From an uncultured Holophagaceae bacterium (GTDB lineage Bacteria; Acidobacteriota; Holophagae; Holophagales; Holophagaceae), in the NCBI GenBank assembly GCA_903890595.1, contig CAITBU010000142.1, positions 1-15,067 of the forward strand: 15,067 nt of DNA. The letters are read 5' to 3'. Under the pieces are notes generated by a model. It was not told where the DNA came from. It was given only the letters and a program-made list of their open reading frames with translations, and searched no databases. Of the stretch, positions 1 through 7,531 are shown piece after piece. Both the position numbers and the translations under genes were made by a program. The number at the start of each line of letters is the position of its first letter. Positions within the stretch are counted from its first letter, which is position 1.

Positions 1-566
1 CCCTTGGCATCGCGCCGGAACTCCTTGAGGGTGACCTCCTCGCGATCCAGGAGGGCCACGACGCGGTCGCCGTTCCGGTACTCGCCCTTGCGCTGGAGCA
101 CCACCAGGTCGCCATCGAGGATGGCGTCATCCACCATGGAGTCCCCCTTCACCCGCAGCACGAAGAGCTCCTCCTTCTGGCGGTGGATGGTGTTGGGCAC
201 CTCCACGGGCAGGGCCCGGGTCTCTGGCAGGATGGGCGCGCCCGCCGCCACCTCGCCACAGTAGGGATAGCTGCGCACCAGGGACAGGGGTTCGGGCCGG
301 GCCTCGGAGCGCCCACCCCGATCAGCCCCATGGGGGGTGCCCTCGTTGCCCTCGGCCACCACCAGGTTGTTGCCCTTCCCGTGGCTGCGGAGGAGGAAGC
401 CCTTGTCCACGAGGTGCTGGACATGCTTGTGGATGGTGGACACGGCGCTGGAGCCCACGCCTTTGGCGATTTCTGTCAGGGTGGGGCTACGCCCCTGCTC
501 CTGCAGGAAGGCCTGGGTGAAGCGGAGCACGGCTTGCTGACGTTTGGTGAGATCGCTGGCTGTCAT
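1..566 (-). CDS. lexA: LexA SOS-response repressor (3' end beyond window)
   Basis: LexA represses DNA-damage genes and inactivates itself by cleavage when RecA is activated. I translated 188 complete codons from the ATG at 566-564. Residues 1-65 form the winged-helix DNA-binding domain (RSPTLTEIAKGVG, then STIHKHVQHLVDKG). Residues 66-98 are a somewhat long linker. The S24-type peptidase fold begins near residue 99. The Ala108-Gly109 cleavage site lies in CGEVAAGAPI, the nucleophile Ser143 in GDSMVDD, and the general-base Lys181 in VTLKEF, so all residues needed for autocleavage are present. The reading frame runs off position 1, so only the last few residues are missing. The gene is divergent from korA. 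The promoter at 574-602 places the likely transcription start at or next to the ATG. I could not identify a convincing LexA box, so autoregulation is assumed from the family only. Confidence 0.93.
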   Translation of the reverse strand, partial: MTASDLTKRQQAVLRFTQAFLQEQGRSPTLTEIAKGVGSSAVSTIHKHVQHLVDKGFLLRSHGKGNNLVVAEGNEGTPHGADRGGRSEARPEPLSLVRSYPYCGEVAAGAPILPETRALPVEVPNTIHRQKEELFVLRVKGDSMVDDAILDGDLVVLQRKGEYRNGDRVVALLDREEVTLKEFRRDAK

Positions 567-573
567 GCCCTTG

Positions 574-602
574 AAAGTAGGTGCGGCAGCAGGGTCCGTC
601 AA
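574..602 (-). promoter_or_regulatory. lexA promoter (sigma70-like)
   Basis: On the minus strand, TTGACG (602-597) and TACTTT (579-574) are separated by exactly 17 bases. An A/T-rich tract at about 605-630 lies just upstream and could act as an UP element. Only 7 bases separate the -10 box from the lexA ATG at 566, so transcription would start at or about one base before the start codon. No separate Shine-Dalgarno sequence fits in that space. Confidence 0.6.
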
Positions 603-641
603 TCCCTTTTTTTTCGCTTTATTTTAGATTCGCCCTTCGGG

Positions 642-652
642 TTCCAGTGGAA
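642..652. promoter_or_regulatory. Small inverted repeat, possible operator
   Basis: TTCCA-G-TGGAA is a perfect 5+1+5 inverted repeat. It lies between the divergent lexA and korA promoters, 6 bases upstream of the putative korA -35 box. An operator for a dimeric regulator would fit this position, but a repeat this short can arise by chance. Confidence 0.2.
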
Positions 653-658
653 TGGATG

Positions 659-688
659 TTGAAACTCCGTCTCAGTGTCTGCCATACT
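659..688 (+). promoter_or_regulatory. korAB promoter (sigma70-like)
   Basis: TTGAAA (659-664) and CATACT (683-688) are separated by 18 bases in the A/T-richer gap between lexA and korA. Initiation near 695 would give a 5' leader of about 75 bases. I see no riboswitch-like structure in that leader. Confidence 0.45.
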
Positions 689-759
689 TGAGCACAGCCA
701 GTCGGATCAATGATTTACGCCCTACTTGTCATCTTTTTGGACCCCTTCCCTCCCCCGCG

Positions 760-766
760 AAAGGAA
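760..766 (+). promoter_or_regulatory. Ribosome binding site that fixes the korA start
   Basis: AAAGGAA lies 4 bases before the ATG at 771. An in-frame ATG at 726 has no such site and would add 15 residues unlike the family, so 771 is preferred. Confidence 0.6.
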
Positions 767-770
767 TCCC

Positions 771-2594
771 ATGAATGCCACTCCGGTAGCCTCGCCTCAG
801 GCCCAGGGAGCGAAAACCCGCATCAACGATTTTTCGATCCAGGTGGCCACGGTCAACGGGTCGGGTTCCCAGACCGCCAACATGGTGCTGCTGCGGGCCA
901 TCTTCCAGATGGGCGTGTTCGTGAGCGGGAAGAACCTGTTCCCTTCGAACATTGCCGGCCTCCCCACCTGGTTCACCATCCGGGCCAGCGCCAAGGGCTA
1001 CGTGGCCCGCAAGGCCAGCAACGAGCTGCTCATCCTCATGAACCCGGAGACCGCCAAGGAGGACATCGCCTCCGCCGACCCGGGCGCCCTGGTCATCTAC
1101 GACGAACCGCTGCAGCTGGACCGCATCCGCGAAGACCTGCACTGCATTCCCGTGCCCTTCCAGAAGCTGGTGACGGCCTCCTGTCCTGAGCCCAAGCTGC
1201 ACAAGCTGGTCAAGAACATGATCTATGTCGGCGTAGCATCCCGCGTGCTGGGTGTGGACATGGAGGAAGTGCGCAAGGCCATCGCCAAGCAGCTGAAGGG
1301 CAAGGCCAAGGCCATCGAGATGAACCAGACCGCCGCCACCGCGGGCTATGACTGGGCCATGGAGCACCTGGAAGACCAGCTTGGGGTCCGCGTGGTGCGC
1401 GACAACAAGACCGACGGCCTGATCATCATCGACGGCAACGAGGCCTGCGCCCTGGGCGCCCTCTTCGCCGGCTGCACCGTGGTGGGCTGGTACCCCATCA
1501 CCCCGGCGTCCACCCTGGTGGAGACCTTCATCGAGTACGCCGCAGAGCATCGCAAGGACCCGGCCACCGGCAAGGCCACCGTGGCCATCGTCCAGATGGA
1601 AGATGAGCTGGCCTCAGCTGGTGTGGTGCTGTCCGCCGGCTGGGCGGGTGCCCGCTCCATGACCTCCACCTCCGGCCCCGGCGTGTCGCTCATGAGCGAG
1701 TTCATCGGCCTGGGCTACTTCGTGGAGGCCCCCGGTGTGTTCTTCAACGTGGCCCGCACCGGCCCCAGCACCGGCCTGCCCACGCGCACCCAGCAGTCGG
1801 ACGTAGAGCTCTGCGCCAAGTGCAGCCACGGCGACACCCGGCACATCAACCTCTACCCCGGCAACATGGAGGAGTGCTTCCAGTTCGCCTACGATGCCTT
1901 CGATCTGGCGGAGCGCTTCCAGACCCCCATCTTCGTGGTCACCGACCTCGACCTGGGCATGCAGAACTGGTCCAGCAAGCCCTTTGCGTACCCCGACAAG
2001 CCCTATGACCGTGGCAAGGTACTCAACCAGCAACAGCTGGCCGAGGCCAAGGACTGGGGCCGCTACAAGGACGTGGACGGCGATGGCATCTGCTACCGCA
2101 CCCTGCCCGGCACCGCCGGTGGCAAGGGCGCCTACTTCACCCGCGGCTCTGGCCATAATGCCTACGCGCTGTACTCCGAGAAGCCCGAGGACTACATCGA
2201 GGTCATGGAGCGCCTGAACCGGAAGTACGAGACGTCCAAGACCTACGTCCCTGCCCCTGTGATCCGCCCCATGGGCTCCAGCATCGGCGTCCTCGCCTTC
2301 GGCTCCAGCGATCCCGCCGTCATCGAGGCCCAGGACCTCCTGGCCGAGTCGGGGCTGCCCACGGACTACCTGCGCCTGCGGGCTCTGCCCTTCACCGCTG
2401 AGGTCGACGCCTTTGTCACCGAGAAGCGCGTGGTCTACGTGGTGGAGCAAAACCGCGACGGCCAGATGGCCAACCTCTTCCGCGAGGCCTACCCGGAGCA
2501 CGGCACCAAGTTCAAGAGCGTCCTCCACTACAACGGCCACGCCATCGACGCCAGCACCATCGTCGACCAGATCAACGCCTTCGAGCAGCGCTGA
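771..2594 (+). CDS. korA: 2-oxoacid:ferredoxin oxidoreductase, fused gamma-alpha subunit (KorA type)
   Basis: This is the large subunit of an enzyme that oxidatively decarboxylates a 2-oxoacid to its acyl-CoA, passing electrons to ferredoxin. The 607-residue product has the fused order seen in two-subunit KorAB enzymes. Residues about 20-200 are the gamma domain with a glycine-rich nucleotide-fold start (NGSGSQTANM). Residues about 220-450 are the alpha/domain I region with the typical YPITPAS motif at 241-247. Residues about 490-590 are the C-terminal domain II (YVVEQNRDGQM). There are no extra ferredoxin-type cysteine clusters, as in actinobacterial-type KorA. Fused KorAB proteins are best known as 2-oxoglutarate oxidoreductases, so that substrate is favoured, but pyruvate or branched-chain 2-oxoacids cannot be excluded from sequence. 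The gene is followed 12 bases later by korB. Confidence 0.9.
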   Translation: MNATPVASPQAQGAKTRINDFSIQVATVNGSGSQTANMVLLRAIFQMGVFVSGKNLFPSNIAGLPTWFTIRASAKGYVARKASNELLILMNPETAKEDIASADPGALVIYDEPLQLDRIREDLHCIPVPFQKLVTASCPEPKLHKLVKNMIYVGVASRVLGVDMEEVRKAIAKQLKGKAKAIEMNQTAATAGYDWAMEHLEDQLGVRVVRDNKTDGLIIIDGNEACALGALFAGCTVVGWYPITPASTLVETFIEYAAEHRKDPATGKATVAIVQMEDELASAGVVLSAGWAGARSMTSTSGPGVSLMSEFIGLGYFVEAPGVFFNVARTGPSTGLPTRTQQSDVELCAKCSHGDTRHINLYPGNMEECFQFAYDAFDLAERFQTPIFVVTDLDLGMQNWSSKPFAYPDKPYDRGKVLNQQQLAEAKDWGRYKDVDGDGICYRTLPGTAGGKGAYFTRGSGHNAYALYSEKPEDYIEVMERLNRKYETSKTYVPAPVIRPMGSSIGVLAFGSSDPAVIEAQDLLAESGLPTDYLRLRALPFTAEVDAFVTEKRVVYVVEQNRDGQMANLFREAYPEHGTKFKSVLHYNGHAIDASTIVDQINAFEQR

Positions 2595-2606
2595 GAGGAA
2601 TAGACC

Positions 2607-3644
2607 ATGTCCACTGCCGCCCCCTCCGCCCCCACCAACCGCCTCGGCCTCACCAAGCAGGACTATGTGGGCTCCAAGTCCACACTCTGCGCCGGCTGCG
2701 GCCATGACGCCATCACCACCCAGATCATCAACGCCGCCTTCGAGTCCGGCATTGAGGGCTATCAAGTTGCCAAGTTCTCCGGCATCGGCTGCTCGTCCAA
2801 GACTCCCGCCTACTTCATCAACCAGGGCTGGGGCTTCAACAGCGTCCACGGCCGCATGCCCGCCATGGCCACTGGCGCCTGCCTCGCCAACAAGCAGCTG
2901 ATCAACATCGGCGTCTCCGGCGACGGCGACTCCATGTCCATCGGCACGGGCCAGTTCGTTCATGCGGTGCGTCGCAACGTGCCCATGATCTACATCATCG
3001 AAGACAACGGCGTCTACGGCCTCACCAAGGGCCAGTTCTCCGCCACCGCCGACAAGGGTTCCTCCTTGAAGAGTGGCGCCGTGAATGAGCTGCCTCCCAT
3101 CGATCCCTGCACCTTGGCCATCGAGCTGGGCTGCGGTTTTGTGGCGCGCTGCTTCTCGGGCAACCCCAAGCAGCTGGGCGCCATCCTGAAGTCCGCTTTC
3201 GCCTACCGGGGCACCGTGGTGCTGGACATCATCAGCCCCTGCGTCACCTTCAACAACCACGATGCCTCCACCCGCTCCTACAAGCACGTCAAGGACCATG
3301 ACTTCCCCCTCCACGACCTGGGCTTCATCCAGTACTCCGAGGTGGAGGACGTGGACATTGCTGCCGGCCAGACGGAGCTCGTGACCTTCCCCGACGGCTC
3401 CAAGGTGGCCATCAAGGCCATCCGCGAGGACTACGATCCCACCGACCGCTGGGGTGCCATGCGCACCATCCACGAGTCCATGGAGAAGGGCGAGTTCCTC
3501 ACGGGCCTGCTCTACATCAACCCCAGCCAGCCCCCGCTCACAGACCTGCTGGACCTGGTGGATGAGCCCCTGGCCACCCTCCCCGAGAGCCTCCTCAAGC
3601 CCAGCCGCGAGGTCCTGGCGGAGATCATGGCGAGCCTCACCTAG
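2607..3644 (+). CDS. korB: 2-oxoacid:ferredoxin oxidoreductase, beta subunit (KorB type)
   Basis: This is the thiamine-diphosphate and iron-sulfur subunit that partners korA. Cys28 and Cys31 (CAGCGHD), Cys62 (GIGCSSK) and Cys212 (SPCVTFNN) match the four ligands of the single [4Fe-4S] cluster in this family. The ThDP/Mg motif is GDGDS at 105-109, with Asn134 in EDNGVYG. The C-terminal extension past residue about 290 is usual for the 2-oxoglutarate class. The 345-residue length is normal. An AGAGGAA ribosome binding site (2594-2600) overlaps the korA stop and lies 6 bases before the ATG, so the two subunits should be made from one mRNA. A hairpin follows the stop at 3665. Confidence 0.92.
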   Translation: MSTAAPSAPTNRLGLTKQDYVGSKSTLCAGCGHDAITTQIINAAFESGIEGYQVAKFSGIGCSSKTPAYFINQGWGFNSVHGRMPAMATGACLANKQLINIGVSGDGDSMSIGTGQFVHAVRRNVPMIYIIEDNGVYGLTKGQFSATADKGSSLKSGAVNELPPIDPCTLAIELGCGFVARCFSGNPKQLGAILKSAFAYRGTVVLDIISPCVTFNNHDASTRSYKHVKDHDFPLHDLGFIQYSEVEDVDIAAGQTELVTFPDGSKVAIKAIREDYDPTDRWGAMRTIHESMEKGEFLTGLLYINPSQPPLTDLLDLVDEPLATLPESLLKPSREVLAEIMASLT

Positions 3645-3664
3645 CCGATCTCGACCTTGGAAAG

Positions 3665-3689
3665 GCCTCAGGACTTGTTAGCCTGAGGC
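3665..3689 (+). promoter_or_regulatory. Hairpin between korB and the serine hydrolase gene
   Basis: GCCTCAGG (3665-3672) and CCTGAGGC (3682-3689) form a perfect 8-bp stem with a 9-base loop that ends at the base before the ATG at 3690. The 3' arm contains the only Shine-Dalgarno-like bases (GAGG, 3685-3688), so folding would hide the ribosome binding site. No T-tract follows, so it is not a standard intrinsic terminator for korAB, though attenuation is possible. Confidence 0.35.
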
Positions 3690-4799
3690 ATGCGAGTTCT
3701 CGTCCTGCTGTTCTCTGCGTTCCTGCTCCAGGCCCAGGCCTTCCATGGCAGGGGCCTGGCTGAGCTGCGGACAGCCCTCGACCTGGCCATCGAGCGAAAG
3801 GCGGTCCCAGGTGCGGTCTACTGGTGCGGCTTGGGTAGTCAGGACGTGCACTGGGCCCAGGGCCACCGCGCCCTGGTGCCGGCCTTGGAGCGGATGACCC
3901 AGGACACGGTCTTCGATGCGGCCTCCCTCACCAAGGTGGTGGCGACCCTGCCCTCGGTGATGCTGCTGGTGGAGCGCGGCAAGGTCAATCTTGACGCTCC
4001 GGTCCAGACCTACCTGCCGGGCTTCGCCGACCCTGCGGTCACCGTCAAGCACCTCCTCACCCACACCTCGGGCCTGCCAGCGGGCATCCCCAAGGACGAG
4101 GCGAACCCAGACTGGAAGGGCGAAGCGGAGGGCATCCGCCGGGCCACGGCCTGCATGCCGGATCCGCCCCCGGGCCGCCTGTTCCGCTACAGCGATGTGA
4201 ACTTCATCCTGCTGGGCGAGATTGTCCGGAGGACCTCGGGTCGGCCCCTGGAGCAGTTCGCTGCCGAGGAGGTGTTCCGCCCCCTGAAGATGGACACCTC
4301 CACCTTCCGGCCCTCCCCGGCCCTGGCGGCGCGCATTGCGCCCACCGAACGGGACGCCGCAGGGGTGATGCTGCGGGGGGTGGTGCACGATCCCACGGCC
4401 CGGCGCATGGGCGGCGTGGCCGGTCATGCGGGCCTCTTCACCACGGCGGCGGATCTGGCGAAATACGCCCGCTTCATGCTGCATGGTGGCCCCCTCCTGA
4501 AGCCGGAGACCCTGCGCCTGATGCAGTCCGTGCAGACCCCCAGCACGGTCGCCGACCGCCGGGGACTGGGGTGGGACATCGACTCCCGCTACAGCCGCCC
4601 CCGGGGCACCCTCTACCCGCTGGGGTCCTTTGGCCACACCGGCTTCACTGGCACGGCCCTCTGGCTGGATCCCAGCACCGACAGCTTCTTCATCCTGCTG
4701 ACCACCCGCCTGCACCCCGATGGCAAGGGAGATACACGCGACCTGAACACCGAGATCGGCACCCTCACAGCCCGGGCCATCGGCCTCAAAGCCCGCTGA
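3690..4799 (+). CDS. Secreted serine hydrolase of the beta-lactamase/D-aminopeptidase fold
   Basis: The 369-residue protein begins with a clear Sec signal peptide (MRVLVLLFSAFLLQAQA, cleaved near residue 17), which supports the ATG at 3690. The penicillin-recognising serine enzyme fold follows. Nucleophile Ser79 and Lys82 lie in SLTK, Tyr167 in the second motif YSDVN, and HTG at 316-318 replaces the usual KTG. HTG is common in class C-like esterases, D-aminopeptidases and low-molecular-weight penicillin-binding protein relatives. The neighbours act on murein peptides, so a D,D-peptidase or D-aminopeptidase role in the periplasm is plausible. An esterase is possible too, and I would not call it a resistance beta-lactamase. 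The GNAT gene follows after 7 bases. Its own ribosome binding site is weak and lies inside the hairpin at 3665-3689. Confidence 0.82.
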   Translation: MRVLVLLFSAFLLQAQAFHGRGLAELRTALDLAIERKAVPGAVYWCGLGSQDVHWAQGHRALVPALERMTQDTVFDAASLTKVVATLPSVMLLVERGKVNLDAPVQTYLPGFADPAVTVKHLLTHTSGLPAGIPKDEANPDWKGEAEGIRRATACMPDPPPGRLFRYSDVNFILLGEIVRRTSGRPLEQFAAEEVFRPLKMDTSTFRPSPALAARIAPTERDAAGVMLRGVVHDPTARRMGGVAGHAGLFTTAADLAKYARFMLHGGPLLKPETLRLMQSVQTPSTVADRRGLGWDIDSRYSRPRGTLYPLGSFGHTGFTGTALWLDPSTDSFFILLTTRLHPDGKGDTRDLNTEIGTLTARAIGLKAR

Positions 4800-4806
4800 G
4801 TTCCCC

Positions 4807-5286
4807 ATGGCCAACCTCGTCATTCGCCCCCTCGTCAGCGCCGCCGACCTCACGGCCTGTGCGGAGCTCATGGTCTCCACAGAGCCCTGGCTGACGCTCG
4901 GCCAGAGCACGGCCGAGTCCCTGCGCTACTTCCAGCAGCCGAACCGGGAGCGCTACATCGCCACCCTCGGCGAGCGTCTGGTGGGCTTCCTGGTCCTGAA
5001 CTTCCAGGGCCCCTTCGTGGGCTACCTCCAGGCCATCTGCCTGGCACCGGACTGCCGAGGCCGAGGCCTCGGCTCAGCCCTGGTCGCCTTTGCGGAAGAC
5101 CGCATCTTTCGGGACCATCCCAACGTGTTCCTCTGTGTGTCGTCCTTCAACCCGGACGCCCGGCGTCTCTACGAGCGGCTGGGCTATGCCGTCATCGGCG
5201 ACCTCCCGGACTACCTGGTGGTCGGACACTCCGAGACCCTCATGCGCAAGACCCGGGGGCCTCTGCGCCCAGCGACCCGCAGCTGA
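4807..5286 (+). CDS. GNAT-family N-acetyltransferase
   Basis: This 159-residue single-domain protein has no signal peptide and is probably cytoplasmic. The acetyl-CoA pyrophosphate loop is visible as CRGRGLGSAL (about residues 84-93), preceded by the beta4 strand YLQAICLAPD. The typical C-terminal motif NPDARRLYERLGY lies at about 116-128. Family members move an acetyl group from acetyl-CoA to an amine, and nothing here reveals the acceptor. The start lies 7 bases after the stop of the serine hydrolase gene without a good ribosome binding site, which suggests translational coupling. Given the surrounding genes, an amino acid, amino sugar or peptide amine is an attractive but unproven substrate. 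The gene ends 36 bases from the convergent amidase gene, with no obvious terminator between them. Confidence 0.85.
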   Translation: MANLVIRPLVSAADLTACAELMVSTEPWLTLGQSTAESLRYFQQPNRERYIATLGERLVGFLVLNFQGPFVGYLQAICLAPDCRGRGLGSALVAFAEDRIFRDHPNVFLCVSSFNPDARRLYERLGYAVIGDLPDYLVVGHSETLMRKTRGPLRPATRS

Positions 5287-5322
5287 TTTCAACTCGCAGG
5301 GGAAAGAGGACAAAGGGATTTG

Positions 5323-6090
5323 CTATCGGGGCCGCCCCTCTGCCATCTGCTTGGCCTGGAGGTTGTACAGGATGCGCGCATCCTGCTCGTCCAGGACGGC
5401 GGGCTCCCGGGCCCCCCGGTAGTGCAGGTGGAAGGCCCGCACCGTGGCGGCAGGGTCCTTGAGCGAGTACCCGATCACCTTCAATGCCAGCCAGGGATCG
5501 AAGCCGGCGGGAGGGTCCACCAGCACCGCGTCGGGCCACAGTCCATAGCCCCGCTCCGCCAGGAGCTTCCAGGGGAAGGCACCGTTGGGATCCTGCTTGC
5601 GCACCGGGTCCACATCCGCATGGCCCGTCACATTGGTGCGAGGGATGCTGAAGCGGCGGGTGAGGTCCTCCAGCACGATCAGCAGGGCGTCGATCTGGGG
5701 CTGGGCAAAGGGCTCATAGCCATTGTTGTCCAGCTCGATGCCGATGGAGATGGAGTTGAGGTCCCGGAAGGGTCCCCAGGTGCCGCCCCCGGCATGGTAG
5801 GCCCGATGGTCATCCGAGACCAGCTGGGCCAAGCGGCCATCCCGCCCGATGAGGTAGTGGGAGCTGACGGGCCCGCCGCTGTTCTGGGTCTGCAGAATGC
5901 GCAGGGCCCCTTCGAAGGTGGTTTCCGCAGTGTGGTGGATGACCACCATCTGGGGACGCCGGGCATTGAAGTTGGGCGAGGGCTCCCAGGCCGCCAGGGC
6001 ATTGCGCGGAGCTTGGCAGGCCGAGGCCAACAGCAGGACCAAGGCCGCAGCCCAGAGGCGGCGCGGGGGCAGGCTGGAAAGCTGAGCCAT
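5323..6090 (-). CDS. AmiD-like N-acetylmuramoyl-L-alanine amidase, lipoprotein
   Basis: This zinc amidase (Amidase_2/AmpD fold) cuts the bond between MurNAc and L-Ala of the stem peptide. The 255-residue product starts with a lipoprotein signal ending in LASAC, with acylated Cys25, so it should be anchored to a membrane and face the periplasm. The zinc ligands are His52 (VVIHHT), His157 (GHADVD) and Asp167 (KQDP); Glu119 lies in SIGIEL. Residues about 195-250 match the C-terminal peptidoglycan-binding-like domain of E. coli AmiD (AFHLHYRG, ILYNLQAK). The ATG lies 2 bases after the stop of the upstream decarboxylase gene with no strong ribosome binding site, implying coupled translation in the racemase-dipeptidase-decarboxylase operon. 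A second AmiD-type gene lies at 13770-14561. Confidence 0.88.
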   Translation of the reverse strand: MAQLSSLPPRRLWAAALVLLLASACQAPRNALAAWEPSPNFNARRPQMVVIHHTAETTFEGALRILQTQNSGGPVSSHYLIGRDGRLAQLVSDDHRAYHAGGGTWGPFRDLNSISIGIELDNNGYEPFAQPQIDALLIVLEDLTRRFSIPRTNVTGHADVDPVRKQDPNGAFPWKLLAERGYGLWPDAVLVDPPAGFDPWLALKVIGYSLKDPAATVRAFHLHYRGAREPAVLDEQDARILYNLQAKQMAEGRPR

Positions 6091-6092
6091 GG

Positions 6093-7463
6093 CTACTTGG
6101 GAGCGGTGGCGGCGCTGCGGAACAGGTCCTTGAACTGGCCCCGACGGCGGACGACCTTGGCGGTGTTGCCACTCACCAGCACCTCGGCCGCCAGGGGTCG
6201 GGCGTTGTACTCGCTGGACATGGAGAACCCGTAGGCACCCGCATCCAGGATCACCACCAGATCGCCCGCCTTGGCCTTGGGCAGCAGACGGCCTTCCGCC
6301 AGGATGTCCCCGGTTTCGCAGACGTCCCCGGCGATGTCTACCGTGAGGGGATCGGCGGTGCGCCCGATGAGGCGCACCCGGTGGTAGGCCTGGTACATGG
6401 CGGGGCGCATGAGGGTGTTGAAGCCCGCGTCCACATTGACGAAGGTCTTCAGGGGGGTGGTCTTCACGGTGTTCACGCGGACCAGCAGATACCCTGCCCC
6501 ACCCACAAAGAAGCGCCCGGGCTCCAGCCAGAGGGTGGGCTCGTAGCCGGCAGCGGCGACGCCCTCCTTCCACACGGGCGCCAGGGCCTGGGCGAGCTCC
6601 TCGGGGCTCATGACCACCTGGCCGTCGCGGTAGGGGATGCCCAGACCACCGCCCAGATCCAGGAAGCCCAGGCGGATGTCGAGCTTGTCCTTCAGCTCCT
6701 TGACGAAGGCCAGCATCTTGCGGGCCGTGAGCAGGTAGCCTTCGGTCTCCGTGATCTGGGAGCCGATGTGGCAGTGCGCCCCCTCGATGAGGACTTCCGG
6801 CATGCCCTTGGCGGTCTCGTAGGCCTTGAAGGCGAGGCCGCCCTGGAGGTGCAGGCCAAACTTGGACTCGGCAATGCCGGTGTTGATCTGGTGGATGGTG
6901 TGGGGGTCTACGCCGGGGTTGATGCGGAAGCTGATGCGGGCCTGCTTCTTCTGGCGCCGGGCCTCGACCTGGATCTGGCTCAGCTCATCCATGGAGTCCA
7001 CGTTGAGGACGGTGCCCAGGGCGATGGCCCGGCGTAGCTCCGCCGGCCCCTTGGAGGACGAGGTAAACATGATCTCAGGGCCCTTGTAGCCCACCTGGAG
7101 GGCCGTCTCGATCTCACCGACGGACACCACCTCGGCACCCAGACCCTCGGCCCGCAGCAAGCCGATGACGGCCGGGTTGGTGTTGGCCTTGAGGGCGTAC
7201 AGGATCCGCAGCTTGGGGAAGCGCGGCCCAAAGGCGGCCTTCAGGGCTGCAGCCTGGCCCTGGATGTGGGCCTGGTCGTAGATGTAGAGCGGCGTGCCGT
7301 GGGCATCGGCGAGGCGCCGAAAGGCGGCCTCGGCGCCGGGGGTTCCTACCCGGTCCGCCCGGGCGGCCAGCAGGGCCTCCTGGAGGGTGGGCTGCTTGGG
7401 GGTCTGGGCCAGGAGGCCCGGGGCGAGGAGAAGCAGGGCGAGGCTGAGGCGGCGGAGGGACAC
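6093..7463 (-). CDS. lysA: Diaminopimelate decarboxylase homologue with signal peptide
   Basis: This fold-type III PLP enzyme matches LysA, which decarboxylates meso-diaminopimelate to L-lysine. With the GTG start at 7463 it has 456 residues. PLP-binding Lys92 lies in YALKANTN. Other matches are His232 in HCHIGSQ, the phosphate-binding GGGLG at 271-275, EPGR at 314-317, catalytic Cys382 in GDVCETGD, and Tyr411 in GAYGFSMSSEYN, all characteristic of DAP decarboxylase rather than arginine or ornithine enzymes. The unusual part is the first 20 residues (SLRRLSLALLLLAPGLLAQ after the start), a convincing Sec signal peptide. LysA is normally cytoplasmic and about 420 residues long. It is flanked by exported murein hydrolases, so it may act on DAP released in the periplasm rather than in lysine biosynthesis. 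A TTG at 7493 would add 10 residues but lacks a ribosome binding site. Confidence 0.88.
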   Translation of the reverse strand: MSLRRLSLALLLLAPGLLAQTPKQPTLQEALLAARADRVGTPGAEAAFRRLADAHGTPLYIYDQAHIQGQAAALKAAFGPRFPKLRILYALKANTNPAVIGLLRAEGLGAEVVSVGEIETALQVGYKGPEIMFTSSSKGPAELRRAIALGTVLNVDSMDELSQIQVEARRQKKQARISFRINPGVDPHTIHQINTGIAESKFGLHLQGGLAFKAYETAKGMPEVLIEGAHCHIGSQITETEGYLLTARKMLAFVKELKDKLDIRLGFLDLGGGLGIPYRDGQVVMSPEELAQALAPVWKEGVAAAGYEPTLWLEPGRFFVGGAGYLLVRVNTVKTTPLKTFVNVDAGFNTLMRPAMYQAYHRVRLIGRTADPLTVDIAGDVCETGDILAEGRLLPKAKAGDLVVILDAGAYGFSMSSEYNARPLAAEVLVSGNTAKVVRRRGQFKDLFRSAATAPK

Positions 7464-7469
7464 GGAGGG

Positions 7470-7474
7470 CTCCT
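7470..7474 (-). promoter_or_regulatory. Ribosome binding site that fixes the decarboxylase start
   Basis: AGGAG on the minus strand lies 6 bases before the GTG at 7463-7461. It supports that start, directly ahead of the signal peptide, over the in-frame TTG at 7493. Confidence 0.65.
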
Positions 7475-7531
7475 GACGAAAAGGGGGATGCAACGGTGAC
7501 AGGATGGCACGACCAGCGGCCAGAGGCAGGC

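Noticed and set aside
1614..3473. A 619-residue open frame on the minus strand opposite korA and korB
   Set aside because: It is antisense to two genes with complete family motifs, and its translation is Gly/Val/Ala-rich without recognisable domains. This is the usual shadow frame in GC-rich DNA.
3690..4799. A class C beta-lactamase resistance gene
   Set aside because: The fold is shared, but the third motif is HTG and the second YSD. These fit esterase or D-peptidase relatives at least as well as true AmpC.
5287..5322. Possible terminator between the convergent GNAT and amidase genes
   Set aside because: I found no stem with a T-tract in these 36 bases.
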